From NCBI GenBank assembly GCA_036768485.1, contig JAVLUZ010000340.1, positions 1,871,470 to 1,935,469 on the forward strand: DNA of 64,000 bases. Reading direction: 5' to 3'. The notes beneath the pieces are model-generated. The model saw nothing but the letters and a program-made list of their open reading frames with translations, did no database searches and was not told the DNA's origin. The stretch comes from Mermis nigrescens (Eukaryota > Nematoda > Enoplea > Mermithida > Mermithidae). Shown in pieces: positions 21,152 through 31,035 of the stretch (positions within the stretch are counted from its first letter, which is position 1; every line of letters begins with the position of its first letter). The position numbers and the translations under genes were made by a program.

Positions 21152-23399
21152 ATTTTCCTCACTTTTCGTTAAAAATGATTATGAAACTGAGTTAGGGCGC
21201 ACTTCGCTTATAGAACATAAAATTAATACTGGAAATTCTGATCCCATTAAGCAGCAAGCTTATCGTGTTCCTTATAAACAGCGAGAAGTTGTAGACAGAG
21301 AAATTAAAAAGATGCTTCAGCAAGACGTTATTCAACCCTCTAAGAGCCCGTGGGCCAGTCCAATTGTTCTGGTCCCAAAAAAGACTGGTGGGTTTCGTTT
21401 TTGCGTTGACTACAGAAAATTAAATGCTGTGACAAAAAAGGATAGTTATCCCCTTCCCCGAATAGCCGATATTCTCGAAACTCTCAATCAGTGTAACTTT
21501 TTCTCAACTCTTGATCAGGCATGGGGTTATTGGCAAATACCAATGGAACCCAGTGACATGGAGAAAACTGCTTTCATAACTTATAATGGACTTTATGAAT
21601 TCAAGGTTCTACCTTTTGGACTTTGTAATGCCCCAGCTACTTTTCAAAGACTCATGGATATACTCCTTTCTGGATTACAGTGGGATATTTGCCTAGTATA
21701 TCTTGATGATATTCTTATTTTCAGTAAAACATTTGACGAACATTTAAGGCGATTAGAAATTATCTTTTCTAAGCTAAAAGACGCGGGTTTAAAGTTACGT
21801 TTTGAAAAATGCAAATTTGCTCAGAGATCTATTACTTATTTAGGCTATGTTATCTCAGACAAAGGAATTTCTCCGGATTCTCAAAAACTCAAAGCTATTG
21901 CAGATTACCCAGTTCCTGTCAGTGTTACTAAACTAAAAAGCTTTCTAGGTTTAGCAGGCTATTATCGACGATTTATTGAGAATTTTTCAACTACAGCCGC
22001 ACCTCTTTATGATCTCTTAAAAAAAGTTAGCACATTTTCTTGGTCAGATAAATGTCAAGCTGCTTTTAATAAGCTTAAGGAACATCTTCAAACAGCCCCT
22101 GTACTCACCTTCCCTGATTTCTCAAAACCTTTTATCGTACAAACTGATGCATCAGGCTATGGATTAGGAGCTATTCTAGCTCAAGAACAGAATGGGCAGG
22201 ACCATCCAATTGCATATGCTAGTCGCACATTAAACACAGCTGAGCGAAATTATTCTGTTTTTGAGCAAGAAGCCTTGGCTGTTGTTTGGGCGGTTAAATA
22301 CTTCCACTCATTTATTTATCAACAAAAGATAACAATAGTCACTGATCATGCTGCACTCCAATATATTCTCAAGAAACCAAATCCTTCTCCTAGAATAGCA
22401 CGATGGGGACTATCTCTACAAGAATACGATTTTGAAATTAAACATAGGTCAGGCAAAAAGCACACTAATGTTGATGCATTATCTAGACAACCTTGTTCCT
22501 CAGTGGCTACTCTCAAAACCTCAGTTGACCCAATTTTTGAAAATATAGAAAATCTACAGAAACAAGATCCATTTTGTAGTTCTCTCATTGACTATATCTT
22601 AAAAGGTGAATTACCTGATGATGATTCAACTGCAAGAAAATTAGTATTAATGAGCTCAAAATTTGATATTATCGATAATCTTCTTTACTACATCCATACT
22701 CCATCAAAAAGTAATGTTGATCAATTGCTAGTTATCCCTCAACACTGTCGTCAAGAACTCATATGTAATTTTCATGACAGCCTATTTGCTGGACATCTAG
22801 GATTCAAACGGACTTATACTAAACTAAAAGAACGTTTTTATTGGTCTCGTATGTACAGTGAAACAAAAATTCATTGTGAAACCTGTTCTTTGTGTCTCAA
22901 GAGGAAATCTCCTACAAAACTTACAAAAGCACCCCTGATTAGCATTCCAATTCAAGCACCCTTTGAGCGAATTGCCACTGACATACTAGGTCCATTACCT
23001 ATTACTGAGAATGGGAATAGGTACATAATTATCTTTACCGAATATCTTACAAAATATACAATGGCACAAGCTATTCCTAATATACAAGCTCAGACAGTTG
23101 CACAATGTCTCCTTTCAGAGGTTATACTTCGACATGGTGCACCTGCTCAACTTCTCTCGGATCAAGGTTCAAGTTATATGTCTGAAGTGTTCAAAGAACT
23201 CTGCAATTTATGTAACATTCACAAAGTTAAAACAAGTGCCTACCATCCTCAGACCGATGGCTTAGTTGAACGCTTTAATAAGACTCTAGCAAATATTCTC
23301 TCAATGTATGTTAATAAAATGCACTCAGATTGGGATAATTTCCTGCCTTTTGCAATTTTTGCGTACAATACAGCCAGGCAAGAATCAACTCAATTTTAA
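21144..23399 (+). CDS. ORF2: reverse transcriptase, RNase H, integrase core (element B)
   Basis: The frame is open from 21108, overlapping ORF1 in the +1 frame. Its first ATG (21144) overlaps the ORF1 stop as ATGACTAA, so coupled reinitiation or +1 frameshifting could express it. RT motifs: SPWASPIVLVPKK, FCVDYRKLNAVT, FSTLDQAWGYWQIPM, LPFGLCNAP and YLDD near 21699-21710. RNase H: QTDASGYGLGAI, EQEALAVVWAVKYF, VTDHAAL. Integrase: HHCC zinc module (CETCSLC), then catalytic Asp codons near 22980 and 23160 and Glu near 23268, spaced D-35-E. A TAA at 23397 stops the frame inside the integrase C-terminal part, although the same frame continues open afterwards. Confidence 0.94.
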   Translation: MTKFSSLFVKNDYETELGRTSLIEHKINTGNSDPIKQQAYRVPYKQREVVDREIKKMLQQDVIQPSKSPWASPIVLVPKKTGGFRFCVDYRKLNAVTKKDSYPLPRIADILETLNQCNFFSTLDQAWGYWQIPMEPSDMEKTAFITYNGLYEFKVLPFGLCNAPATFQRLMDILLSGLQWDICLVYLDDILIFSKTFDEHLRRLEIIFSKLKDAGLKLRFEKCKFAQRSITYLGYVISDKGISPDSQKLKAIADYPVPVSVTKLKSFLGLAGYYRRFIENFSTTAAPLYDLLKKVSTFSWSDKCQAAFNKLKEHLQTAPVLTFPDFSKPFIVQTDASGYGLGAILAQEQNGQDHPIAYASRTLNTAERNYSVFEQEALAVVWAVKYFHSFIYQQKITIVTDHAALQYILKKPNPSPRIARWGLSLQEYDFEIKHRSGKKHTNVDALSRQPCSSVATLKTSVDPIFENIENLQKQDPFCSSLIDYILKGELPDDDSTARKLVLMSSKFDIIDNLLYYIHTPSKSNVDQLLVIPQHCRQELICNFHDSLFAGHLGFKRTYTKLKERFYWSRMYSETKIHCETCSLCLKRKSPTKLTKAPLISIPIQAPFERIATDILGPLPITENGNRYIIIFTEYLTKYTMAQAIPNIQAQTVAQCLLSEVILRHGAPAQLLSDQGSSYMSEVFKELCNLCNIHKVKTSAYHPQTDGLVERFNKTLANILSMYVNKMHSDWDNFLPFAIFAYNTARQESTQF

Positions 23400-23936
23400 C
23401 CTTTTTATTTAATGTATGGACGTCAAGCTAAATTGCCTATTGAAACTGTTGTTCAAAAACACTCAGCAAAGGCAATTTATCGCATAGATCTCTCTGATTA
23501 TATTACAGAAATGTCTCGACTTCTTAATGAAGCTTGGGAAATAGCTCGAATTAACATACAAAAATCTCAGCTAACTCAGAAACATTATTATGATAAAAAT
23601 GTTCATGAAAATATTTTTATAGTAGGCAACAAAGTGTTTAAATACTCTCCAGCTATGAAACAAGGTCAATCTCCCAAATTTCTTCATCCATGGTTGGGAC
23701 CTTATGAGATCATTCAGATAAGATATCCTAATGCTCTTATACGCTCTTGTAAACCTCAAGAATTTAAGGATGAATGGGTACATGTAAATCGGCTTAAAAA
23801 GATGAAAACAAATCAGGACTTGGAAACGATTTCTGTTAAAGAAGCGGTGGACATTTCTAAATCAAAATCGTCACAAAAAGCTGACACCTCTTTAAAACAG
23901 CATAACTATAATCTTCGATCAAGGCATCTTCATTAA
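23400..23936 (+). pseudogene. integrase C-terminal part after the in-frame stop (element B)
   Basis: Same frame as ORF2, starting straight after the TAA at 23397-23399. It carries the LMYGRQAKLP block, a helical segment and the GPYEII...WVHVNRLKKM barrel typical of Ty3/gypsy integrase ends. No other break is seen, so a single substitution to a stop separates it from the core. The tail (about 60 residues) is Lys/Ser-rich. Confidence 0.9.
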
Positions 23937-23958
23937 TTCAAACTCTTCCGCACTTTAG

Positions 23959-25383
23959 ATGTCAAGTAGTAGTGGCTCACAACATAGTGCGGCAGAAGAA
24001 TTGTCTGATGAGGGATCCACAAACTGGAAGCGTAACAATCACTCTCTCTCACCTGATGTCTCCAAAAAGACCTGTGAAGAAACTCATACACTATTAGATA
24101 AGACGCTGATTCCTGAAGCTCATGAAGTAGTTAACTCAAAGGCTCAAACTCAGGTGGATCCAAAAGCTTTGAATTGGATCAAAAGGTTTCATCGCCGTCC
24201 AGCTGAAGCACGAATGCAAGTCTGTCCCGATGACATAACTCTTGACGAAGCTTATTTTTTAATCTCGTCTGATCCTCATCATCCCACGGTCAATTCGTTC
24301 TACTGCTCGACATATATCAAAGCTAACCCAGCCGCTAAGCCCTCACCAAATCGAGCCATAGGTATCAATGGTCCATTTTGCGACTTTTTGTACGTGTTTT
24401 GCTCTGATGGCATCATTTGTATTTTCTCTTTGTGGGAGCTCAATGGTATCCCTGACCAGTTGAGGAAATTTTTGATGTCTCCAAATCGTATGCGCTTGTT
24501 TTTTGATGCCGACTCTCAGATCAATGCACTCGTCAATACCGATCAGCAACTTCTTGGTCTGGCTGCTAGCATTGATTTGAAAGAAGTATGTGAAAAGCTG
24601 GCAGTTTCCAAGGTAGCTGAATTTCCACCAAATCCACACTCTATAGCTCAGCTCTCATTGTTCTTTTTCAACATAAAGTTGGTGCAAACGGACGCCGCCG
24701 ATCCTCAGTTGCACTATCCTACATCAGCTTATGCAGTGTTGACCTTCGACTTGTATGTGAAATTACAGTCAATGTACCCTCAAATCCTTCCGATAGAGTT
24801 GCCAACTGCGTCAACAAAACAGTATCTCAGTGCAGCGATCCAAACTTCTAATTTGAGTGTTTCGCCATTTCACTCAAATTTGGACGTCATCCCTAGTTTG
24901 ATGAGCATCGATATCGTACCACCAGCAGTCACCATGTGGAGAACTGAAGACAAGCCAGCGCCTTTGCAGTACGTGACCGAAAATTTGCGCCCACCCTCTG
25001 TTCGTTTTCCAGCTATCGATATCCGAACAAAGGATATTGAACCTCGATTTGCCCAATTATTGCAACAGGTCAAAGCTAATCTGCTGCAAGAATTTCGTTA
25101 CGGCCAACCTGTTGACGACCAGAAGTATTCGCAATTTGTGAGAAAGTGGTCAAATGAAATCAATAAGCAATTCATCACAGCTCCTGAAGAAATCGTGCGG
25201 TTACATGAGCGTTTGAGTGACTACATTTTGTGCCGCATTGTCAATCGGCAAGCTCAAGCTCGAATCCCAGCTCAGTCGCCCGGCCAAGCTTCACCCTCTC
25301 AACCAAGCGCAAACGTGCAAGGCAGACATAACCAGCAGTTCCCACCGTTGTCAATGCCAAGGAATCCATGGAACAGACATTGA
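23959..25383 (+). CDS. ORF3: degenerate DEDDy exonuclease-like protein (element B)
   Basis: 474 residues, ATG 22 bases after the pol stop. Residues about 130-270 follow the layout of WRN/Rrp6-type 3'-5' exonucleases: a first strand (GINGPF), a second strand with SDGIICIFSL, a helix DLKEVCEKLAV, and a final helix LHYPTSAYAVLTFDLYV. The positions expected to be Asp-x-Glu read Asn-x-Pro and the Tyr-x3-Asp reads Tyr-x3-Ala, so catalysis is unlikely. A helical domain (about 385-425) resembles one in ORF3 of element A, and the tail is Pro/Gln-rich. The frame is fully open in a young element. Related enzymatic ORF3s are known in bdelloid rotifer LTR elements. The role, perhaps nucleic-acid binding, is inference. 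Confidence 0.7.
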   Translation: MSSSSGSQHSAAEELSDEGSTNWKRNNHSLSPDVSKKTCEETHTLLDKTLIPEAHEVVNSKAQTQVDPKALNWIKRFHRRPAEARMQVCPDDITLDEAYFLISSDPHHPTVNSFYCSTYIKANPAAKPSPNRAIGINGPFCDFLYVFCSDGIICIFSLWELNGIPDQLRKFLMSPNRMRLFFDADSQINALVNTDQQLLGLAASIDLKEVCEKLAVSKVAEFPPNPHSIAQLSLFFFNIKLVQTDAADPQLHYPTSAYAVLTFDLYVKLQSMYPQILPIELPTASTKQYLSAAIQTSNLSVSPFHSNLDVIPSLMSIDIVPPAVTMWRTEDKPAPLQYVTENLRPPSVRFPAIDIRTKDIEPRFAQLLQQVKANLLQEFRYGQPVDDQKYSQFVRKWSNEINKQFITAPEEIVRLHERLSDYILCRIVNRQAQARIPAQSPGQASPSQPSANVQGRHNQQFPPLSMPRNPWNRH

Positions 25384-25562
25384 GTAACGTAAAATCCATG
25401 AAAAGGTTCAAATAATAAAAGACTGATTATACCCATGATACTTTTTTCGTTTATACATGTGTTAATATGGGATACCCCCGGTTAGGTACAGGATGGGTCC
25501 CCCTTTTGAATCATACCCTATACTCTTCCACTCTCAAAAAAAGGGAAGAACAGGAGGAGAAA
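25384..25562 (+). promoter_or_regulatory. 3' untranslated region and polypurine tract of element B
   Basis: Short spacer after ORF3 with AATAAA near 25413. It ends in a purine-rich run from 25536 to 25562 (aaaaaaagggaagaa, one c, aggaggagaaa) that abuts the LTR start TGTAAAG. Confidence 0.8.
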
Positions 25563-26505
25563 TGTAAAGAATATTGGGATTATCAATCAAGGTTTTAATT
25601 ATAATTATCCCATTTATTTCAATACTCAGCTATTAGAGTTATCTTATTGCTAATACATAGATATATTATGTGGACGGTATTCAATTTGCGTTTCATCTCT
25701 ATTGCACTCATCACATTTAACATTCTTTATTCACTTTATGCATTAAGCGTGTGCACACAACAGTCAACTTTTACTTTAGTTTTTATGCCGAGCACAAAAG
25801 TTATTCCATACGATTACATTCTCAGATTATGCGCTTTGGTCAACTCGTACGCAAAATAATTCTTATCTCACTCAACGGAAAAAAATGTAGCCCACTCACA
25901 CTCGCATAGAAAGTATGTTTTTCTCAACGTAACTTCTCGGAAATATTCTTATCTACTTTCGTGTCTTGTTTTTATGACGCTAATTCTGTGCTCGCAAAAT
26001 GACTCGTTGCTGCTAGAAAAACTGCTCATGGGATTTCAAAGCTATTTTTTATTCTCTTCGTCTTACTGTGTGTCCTACTGTAGCTCTCTTACTTTTATAA
26101 GTTGCGTGCAAAATAAGCTCATTAAGCGCCGCCTTTATTTAATGTAATTAATGCACAACTTCTCTTCGCTGATCTCTCTCTGTTCCGCCTACCGCTCGGG
26201 TAATAAAACTTTCGCGCAGCTTCGAAAATCAGTCTCTCTCTGCTCCGGGTTCGTGGTTCATTTGACTCTCTCTTCGTTTTGGGAATCTGGCCCTGCTCTC
26301 CTATTCTTCGTATTATGTTTGTTAAGTACGTTATTTACTTAGGTATCCCATTAATAAAACTTACTACTCTCTAGTGTTGTGCCTGAATTTAATTACGAGA
26401 GACATTCATGCAGTTTAGATTTAGAATGAATTAATGCTATTGAATATTGCGGGTGCCTTTCCTCAACTTATAAGTTTTGGGTGCGCAGTAACCCCCAGTT
26501 TTACA
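25563..26505 (+). repeat. 3' LTR of element B
   Basis: Near-identical copy of 15563-16507. Single-base indels account for the 2-base length difference. It is followed by CTAT, the right target duplication. Confidence 0.96.
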
Positions 26506-27089
26506 CTATTTTGACGCAAAAACATTTACCATCCAAAAATCGTTTTATTCTTAGCTATGCTAGTCGCGTGCTAAATTCTGCCAAATGTAACTATGCTACT
26601 TCGGAAAAAGAAGCGTTAGCGGTAGTGTGAGCCATCAAGCATTATTGACATTATCTTTACGGTAAAAAATTTATTGTCGAAACTGATCATCAAGCATTAA
26701 CTTGGCTAGTAAACGTTAAAGACCCATCGAGTCGTTTACGTCATTGGGGTCTCAAATTACAAGAATATGAATATGACATCGTTTATGTTCCTGGTGCATA
26801 TAACTGCGCAGCTGATCTTCTTTCACAACATCCTAAATATGATCATGCAGAACGCAAATATAAATTAGAGTGCAAAAATGTTGTTAACATCGCAAATTTA
26901 GAATCGGAAGATTCTGAGTCAGATGATGAATCGGTCCCAGCTGACCAATCGCGCGATAATGCGCCTACTGCACCAATTAATCATCCAAATGCGCAAAATA
27001 ATAATCCTACTGCGCAAATCGATCCTACCAATACGAAACCACCTACATTTCGTGAACGCCTGTTACTTACCGATGCTGAAAAAGCCAAA
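26506..27089 (+). pseudogene. RNase H remainder and integrase N-terminal linker (element A)
   Basis: Resumes the RNase H frame cut at 15562. Blocks LSYASRVLN, EKEALAVV, IVETDHQAL and SSRLRHWGLKLQEY are present, followed by ADLLSQHP. Two TGA codons (26628-26630 and 26646-26648) interrupt it: the first where a Trp is normally found, the second where an Arg or Phe-like position is usual. Both fit single transitions. An acidic, Asn-rich linker leads into integrase. Confidence 0.9.
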
Positions 27090-28109
27090 ATGCTAACACC
27101 TGCGCGTTTACTCGCAGAGCAACGTGCAGATGACGAATTGCATAAAATTCGCATCGCATTAAATGACTTAACAACGAAAAAATATTGTGACAAATTTTTT
27201 CTCGTAAACGATGTACTTTTTCGTAGATTCCAACCTAAACGTTCACCAACAGTCGTTCATCAAATTGTCATACTCAAATCTTTACGTCGCTTCATATTAA
27301 CAGAATTTCATGACTCTATTTTCGGAGCTCATTTTTCATCGCGCAAAATCTTGCCCGCCATACAAATGCGTTATTGGTGGCCGCGCATGGAAAATGATGT
27401 GATCGCGTGGTGTAGGAATTGTGATGTGTGCTTACAACGTAAGGTCGCATTAAATTCCACATCCGTTCCATTGCAACCAATCGAAGTATCCGCGCCCTTT
27501 GAACTTATTGCGTGTGATTGTTTGCATATGCCGCGATCTCCCTCCGGAAATGACCAAATTGTAGTTTTTATGGATTATTTTACCAAATACGTGGAAGCTT
27601 TTGCTGTTTCTGACATAAAAGCAACAACAATTGCAAATTTATTATTACGAGAAATTATCCCACGTTATGGAGTTCCCAAGAAATTTTTGACAGATCAGGG
27701 GTCAAACTTTACATCTACCCTAATTTCGGAAGTTTGTAAACTATTAAACGTTCAAAAAATATTTACAACCCCATATCACCCCCAGTGTGATGGGTTGGTG
27801 GAACGTTATAATCGCACATTGATTGATGGTTTGTCCAAGCTGAGTGCACGATCCCAGTATGATTGGGAGCAATTTCTACCTTTCGCGTTATTTGCATATC
27901 GCGCGACTCCGCAATCATCAACTAATATATCTCCTTTTGAAATGCTTTATGGTCGCGAACCAGCATTTCCACTTGACACTTTACTCATAAATGACTTTGT
28001 AATAAATCCGAATTTACCATCTGTTGCGGAAAAATACGTCATTGATTTAAAGTTGACTTTACAAGATCTACACGAAATCGCGTCTCAAAACTCTAGCTCA
28101 AGCGCGTAA
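27090..28109 (+). CDS. integrase of element A
   Basis: DNA strand-transfer enzyme that joins element cDNA to the host chromosome. The zinc module shows H...H (FHDSIFGAHF) and C-x2-C (CRNCDVC). Catalytic triad: Asp in IACDCLHM, Asp in LTDQGSNF (27693) and Glu in GLVERYN (27801), spaced D-35-E. The FEMLYGREPAFPL block follows. The frame is continuous with RNase H upstream, so 27090 is not a true start but the first start codon in an open stretch. It ends by frameshift near 28080-28109, and the C-terminal domain continues one frame over. Confidence 0.92.
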   Translation: MLTPARLLAEQRADDELHKIRIALNDLTTKKYCDKFFLVNDVLFRRFQPKRSPTVVHQIVILKSLRRFILTEFHDSIFGAHFSSRKILPAIQMRYWWPRMENDVIAWCRNCDVCLQRKVALNSTSVPLQPIEVSAPFELIACDCLHMPRSPSGNDQIVVFMDYFTKYVEAFAVSDIKATTIANLLLREIIPRYGVPKKFLTDQGSNFTSTLISEVCKLLNVQKIFTTPYHPQCDGLVERYNRTLIDGLSKLSARSQYDWEQFLPFALFAYRATPQSSTNISPFEMLYGREPAFPLDTLLINDFVINPNLPSVAEKYVIDLKLTLQDLHEIASQNSSSSA

Positions 28110-28662
28110 GCAGCAAAAAGCTCAATATGACAAGTCCGTAACTCAAACAAATTTTTCTCTCTCGGATATAGTTTACCTTAATAATACCTCAGTAATTCAA
28201 CCTGAAATCGGTAAACTATCACCCAAACGTGTTGGACCATATAGAATTATCGACTTACCTACGCCTGAAACTGCGAAAATCGCGTATGTCTATAATCCTC
28301 TAATCACTCATCTCGTTCACCGGAATAGACTTCTGCCTGAGCCCAAACTACCCTACTCAGATTTAATTGTGGAAAAGCACGCGTATGTCCCTGGCGATTT
28401 TGTTTTGGTAAAATTACCACATCGCCCTCTCGCCCCGGCAGTAGTCATAAGTTTTGAGGATTTACCGGGCAGGGAGCAAAAAGCTAAGGACTGCGCGCCT
28501 ATACGTTTATTAAATGGCTCTAAAACAGCACATGCCGTACCATTAGCTAATGTTTTCCCTTTTGCAGACCCATGGCTGCTGAAGGTACCCCAAGCAAGGA
28601 GGCATTGCTGGAGGCAGCTGGTCGCCAATTCAAATTTGAGGGGCGTGATCCCGCGTCCCTAG
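28080..28662 (+). pseudogene. integrase C-terminal barrel plus PWWP-like domain (element A)
   Basis: Open in the frame next to the integrase core. The first part is the usual integrase tail (LAQARKQQKAQYDK, GPYRIIDLP, LVHRNRLLPEP). It is followed by about 60 residues, GDFVLVKLPHRPLAPAVVIS ... VPLANVFPFAD, whose order of strands and the PLAP tetrad recall PWWP domains (GDhVWAK...PWWPAhV...). PWWP modules bind methylated histone tails plus DNA, so a role in choosing insertion sites is plausible. The similarity is judged by eye only. The last 91 bases overlap the start of ORF3 in another frame. Confidence 0.6.
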
Positions 28663-29600
28663 ATGAGTTTTGTTCGGCTTTGACTAATATGGCTTTGGAG
28701 CGGTGGTTGGTTCTACCAGACCCGCTGCCACAAAATGATGACAGTCGTGTTGGCGGTTTAGACGCACTTACCGCAAAAATGATAGAGCATAAAACATCAC
28801 ATATAGCAACAAATCATAGTAAACGTATAAATGACCAAGAGCTCTGGTGGGAGAACAGGTTTGATAGATTCCCTTTGGCTACCCTTCGTGTGCCAAAGAA
28901 GAGACTTCTATCCACTGTTTTAATCACCAATGACCAAGAGTCTTTTGGGGCTATTTTGGCTTTGATTCAGCCATCAAACATGACTAATGGCACGTTATTC
29001 TTAGGCTATGATTCAGAATTTGTGAATGACAGAAAAGGCAGAACCTATAAGACCTGGGATTTGCGTTTTAAGCAGCTATGTCCCACCTACCAGGACCTCC
29101 ATGGCCCATTCGTTTCGCTATGTCCAAGTTGCTAGCGCGAACGGTCATGTGTTCTGCTGGGACATCGCAAAGTTCCCAAAACCTCCGTTTGGGCTTCATC
29201 AGCTGCTCGAAACGCGTCTACTGAACATATATATGGTCTGCTACGACCCTACGCAAGACAGACTTGCGTATTTTCATGTTTACGGCCCAACTTTCGAAGA
29301 AATTTTGGCAATTCCTGATGCCGAGATTCGAAATCAACGGCATTGGAAAGATCCGTTTAGTGCAAATTTTATCAATATTCAGCCTTTGGCGAGATTGTTT
29401 ACTCGTCGTCTCCGTATCACAGCGCATTCACACACTTTAAAGCGCTTGGCTGAATTTTTCTTTGACATGGCTATTGATCCCAACGCGCCTGATAATTTTG
29501 GACAGGCGTGGAGTCTACCACTAACTCAGGATATGCAACATTATTTAGCGATGGATGCCCTGATAACTATCAATGTTTTCATATTGATAGAAGGCTGCTC
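28572..29600 (+). pseudogene. ORF3, DEDDy 3'-5' exonuclease domain (element A)
   Basis: ATG at 28572 (ccATGG, strong context) lies inside the end of pol. The first frame, to 29135, includes the first exonuclease motif LGYDSEFV (Asp 147, Glu 149). The domain continues in the next frame from about 29110: a second strand VQVASANGHVFCWDI, a middle helix FHVYGPTFEEIL where the usual Asp appears as Glu, a helix PLARLFTRR, and the closing motif HYLAMDALITI with Tyr-x3-Asp (29542-29556). This is the WRN/Rrp6 type that trims 3' ends of RNA or single-stranded DNA. One frameshift near 29110 breaks this copy. Possible roles, such as cDNA 3'-end trimming or RNA degradation, are inference. Confidence 0.75.
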
Positions 29601-31035
29601 GCAAAATAATCGCATTACCGACGATAGAAAGCCTATGCCAATTTCGTTTAAAGGCGACGAATCGCACGTTAAAGCTAACGAATCAAAAACTAGACGGCGT
29701 ATACCGTTGTCATCTCACAAGCCATCACGGGGCCAGTCGACCAGCACGGCGACTGATGTTTCCGTTGATTCCGATGGCGGAGAGTTAGTCACAGTAGAGG
29801 ACTTTTATGGTCCAGCTCCGCAACCACCAGCGGCCATAGCCGCAGCCACCACCGTTGCCTCTGTAACGGAAGCGTTGGCTCATACTAATGTTTTCGATAA
29901 TCCTGATCTAAAAGTTCAAGGATCGCAGGCCGTTGCCGACTCAGTTTCGGGCCCGGCTAATGCACCTGACACCGAACCTAAGTCCAAACCAACCAGCTCA
30001 AGTACCCCAGCTTCTGCGATTTCTTCGCAAACTGATATTCCTTACGATTCTCCTATGGTTGGAATAGAACCATCTATCTCCACTGAGGACGACGATTTGT
30101 CTCCTAAACGATTAGTGATGGCGTTATCTGACGCTGAGGCGGAAAGACAAGCAAACTTGTCGCCACCGCGTACCACACGCGCGGCATTGGCTCGAAAAGG
30201 GGCTACTACCGTTTCGCAACCGATTGTTTCACAATCGCTTGCGGCGGACCAGCAGGCACCCTGGGGCATCGGTTTGCTCCTACCTTTACCAACTTCTCAG
30301 CCGGATTGGGTAGAGCGTCAACCTGAACCCGACGTTATCATGACAGAGATTATGGGCTTCCCACCGCCACCACAACGCTCATTACCCGCACAGGAAAGCC
30401 AACAAGCAGCGTTATCCACGCAAATCGCGTCCCATTCCGCGCCACAAGGCGTGTCGAGCTCAGTGGCACTTACTACTCGTTTTACGGCTCCTATGGCCAT
30501 GACGGGAGTGTCGAATACCGTGGCAAATATTCAACCACAGGTTATTCAAAATCCACCGTCGAATCTAGAAGTCGCAGTACCTGCGCATATTCAAGCCATA
30601 CGCGAACGCGTATCCGCAGAAGAGAACGCGAGAGTTCAAAATCGCTCGCGTTATGTGCAACATTTTTTCAACATGATGGAGACCATGACGCGTGAAGCAC
30701 CGTGCTATATTGCGCCTGACGTATTGCACGAGTTACGCTCTTATCTGGGTGAAGTCGCAGGAACGTGTCTGTACGACCAGTTGGTCGAGTGCGCCCAAGT
30801 GCACTTCGACCGGGTGTACGCAGCACATCTGCACTACGCGGCTACGACTGACACACCCTCGCGTCCTTTAGTTTGGTCTACAATTGCACAACCTTTGGCT
30901 GATGTCGATCGTGCGCCGGCACCTCGATTTATCAGCAAAATGAGCGTTTTTAACCGATTATTTTACCCTGACCAATTTTTTGTGCGAACCCGGTTTTTCA
31001 TTACAACCGGAATGATGCTGTACGAAGTTCCTTAA
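29601..31035 (+). pseudogene. ORF3 middle region: Pro/Ser-rich linker and helical domain (element A)
   Basis: Same frame as the second part of the exonuclease. About 300 residues of Ser/Pro/Ala/Thr-rich, probably unstructured sequence are followed by a helical segment (about 30620-30830, RYVQHFFNMMETMTREA to LYDQLVECAQ) that resembles the helical C-terminal part of ORF3 in element B. A TAA at 31033-31035 stops the frame, which stays open beyond it. Confidence 0.7.

Larger units (their letters stand above)
15563..26505 (+). mobile_element. element B: full-length Ty3/gypsy element with internal Env-like segment
   Basis: 10.9 kb, bounded by LTRs of 945 and 943 bases and flanked by the 4-bp duplication CTAT (15559-15562 and 26506-26509). 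Order: LTR, primer site, ORF1 (Gag, zinc knuckle, Env-like membrane segment, protease), ORF2 (RT, RNase H, integrase), ORF3 (degenerate DEDDy exonuclease fold), purine tract, LTR. The LTRs differ at only about six to eight positions by eye, so insertion is recent. The one clear defect is an in-frame stop at 23397. It lies in the same orientation as its host A. Confidence 0.95.
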
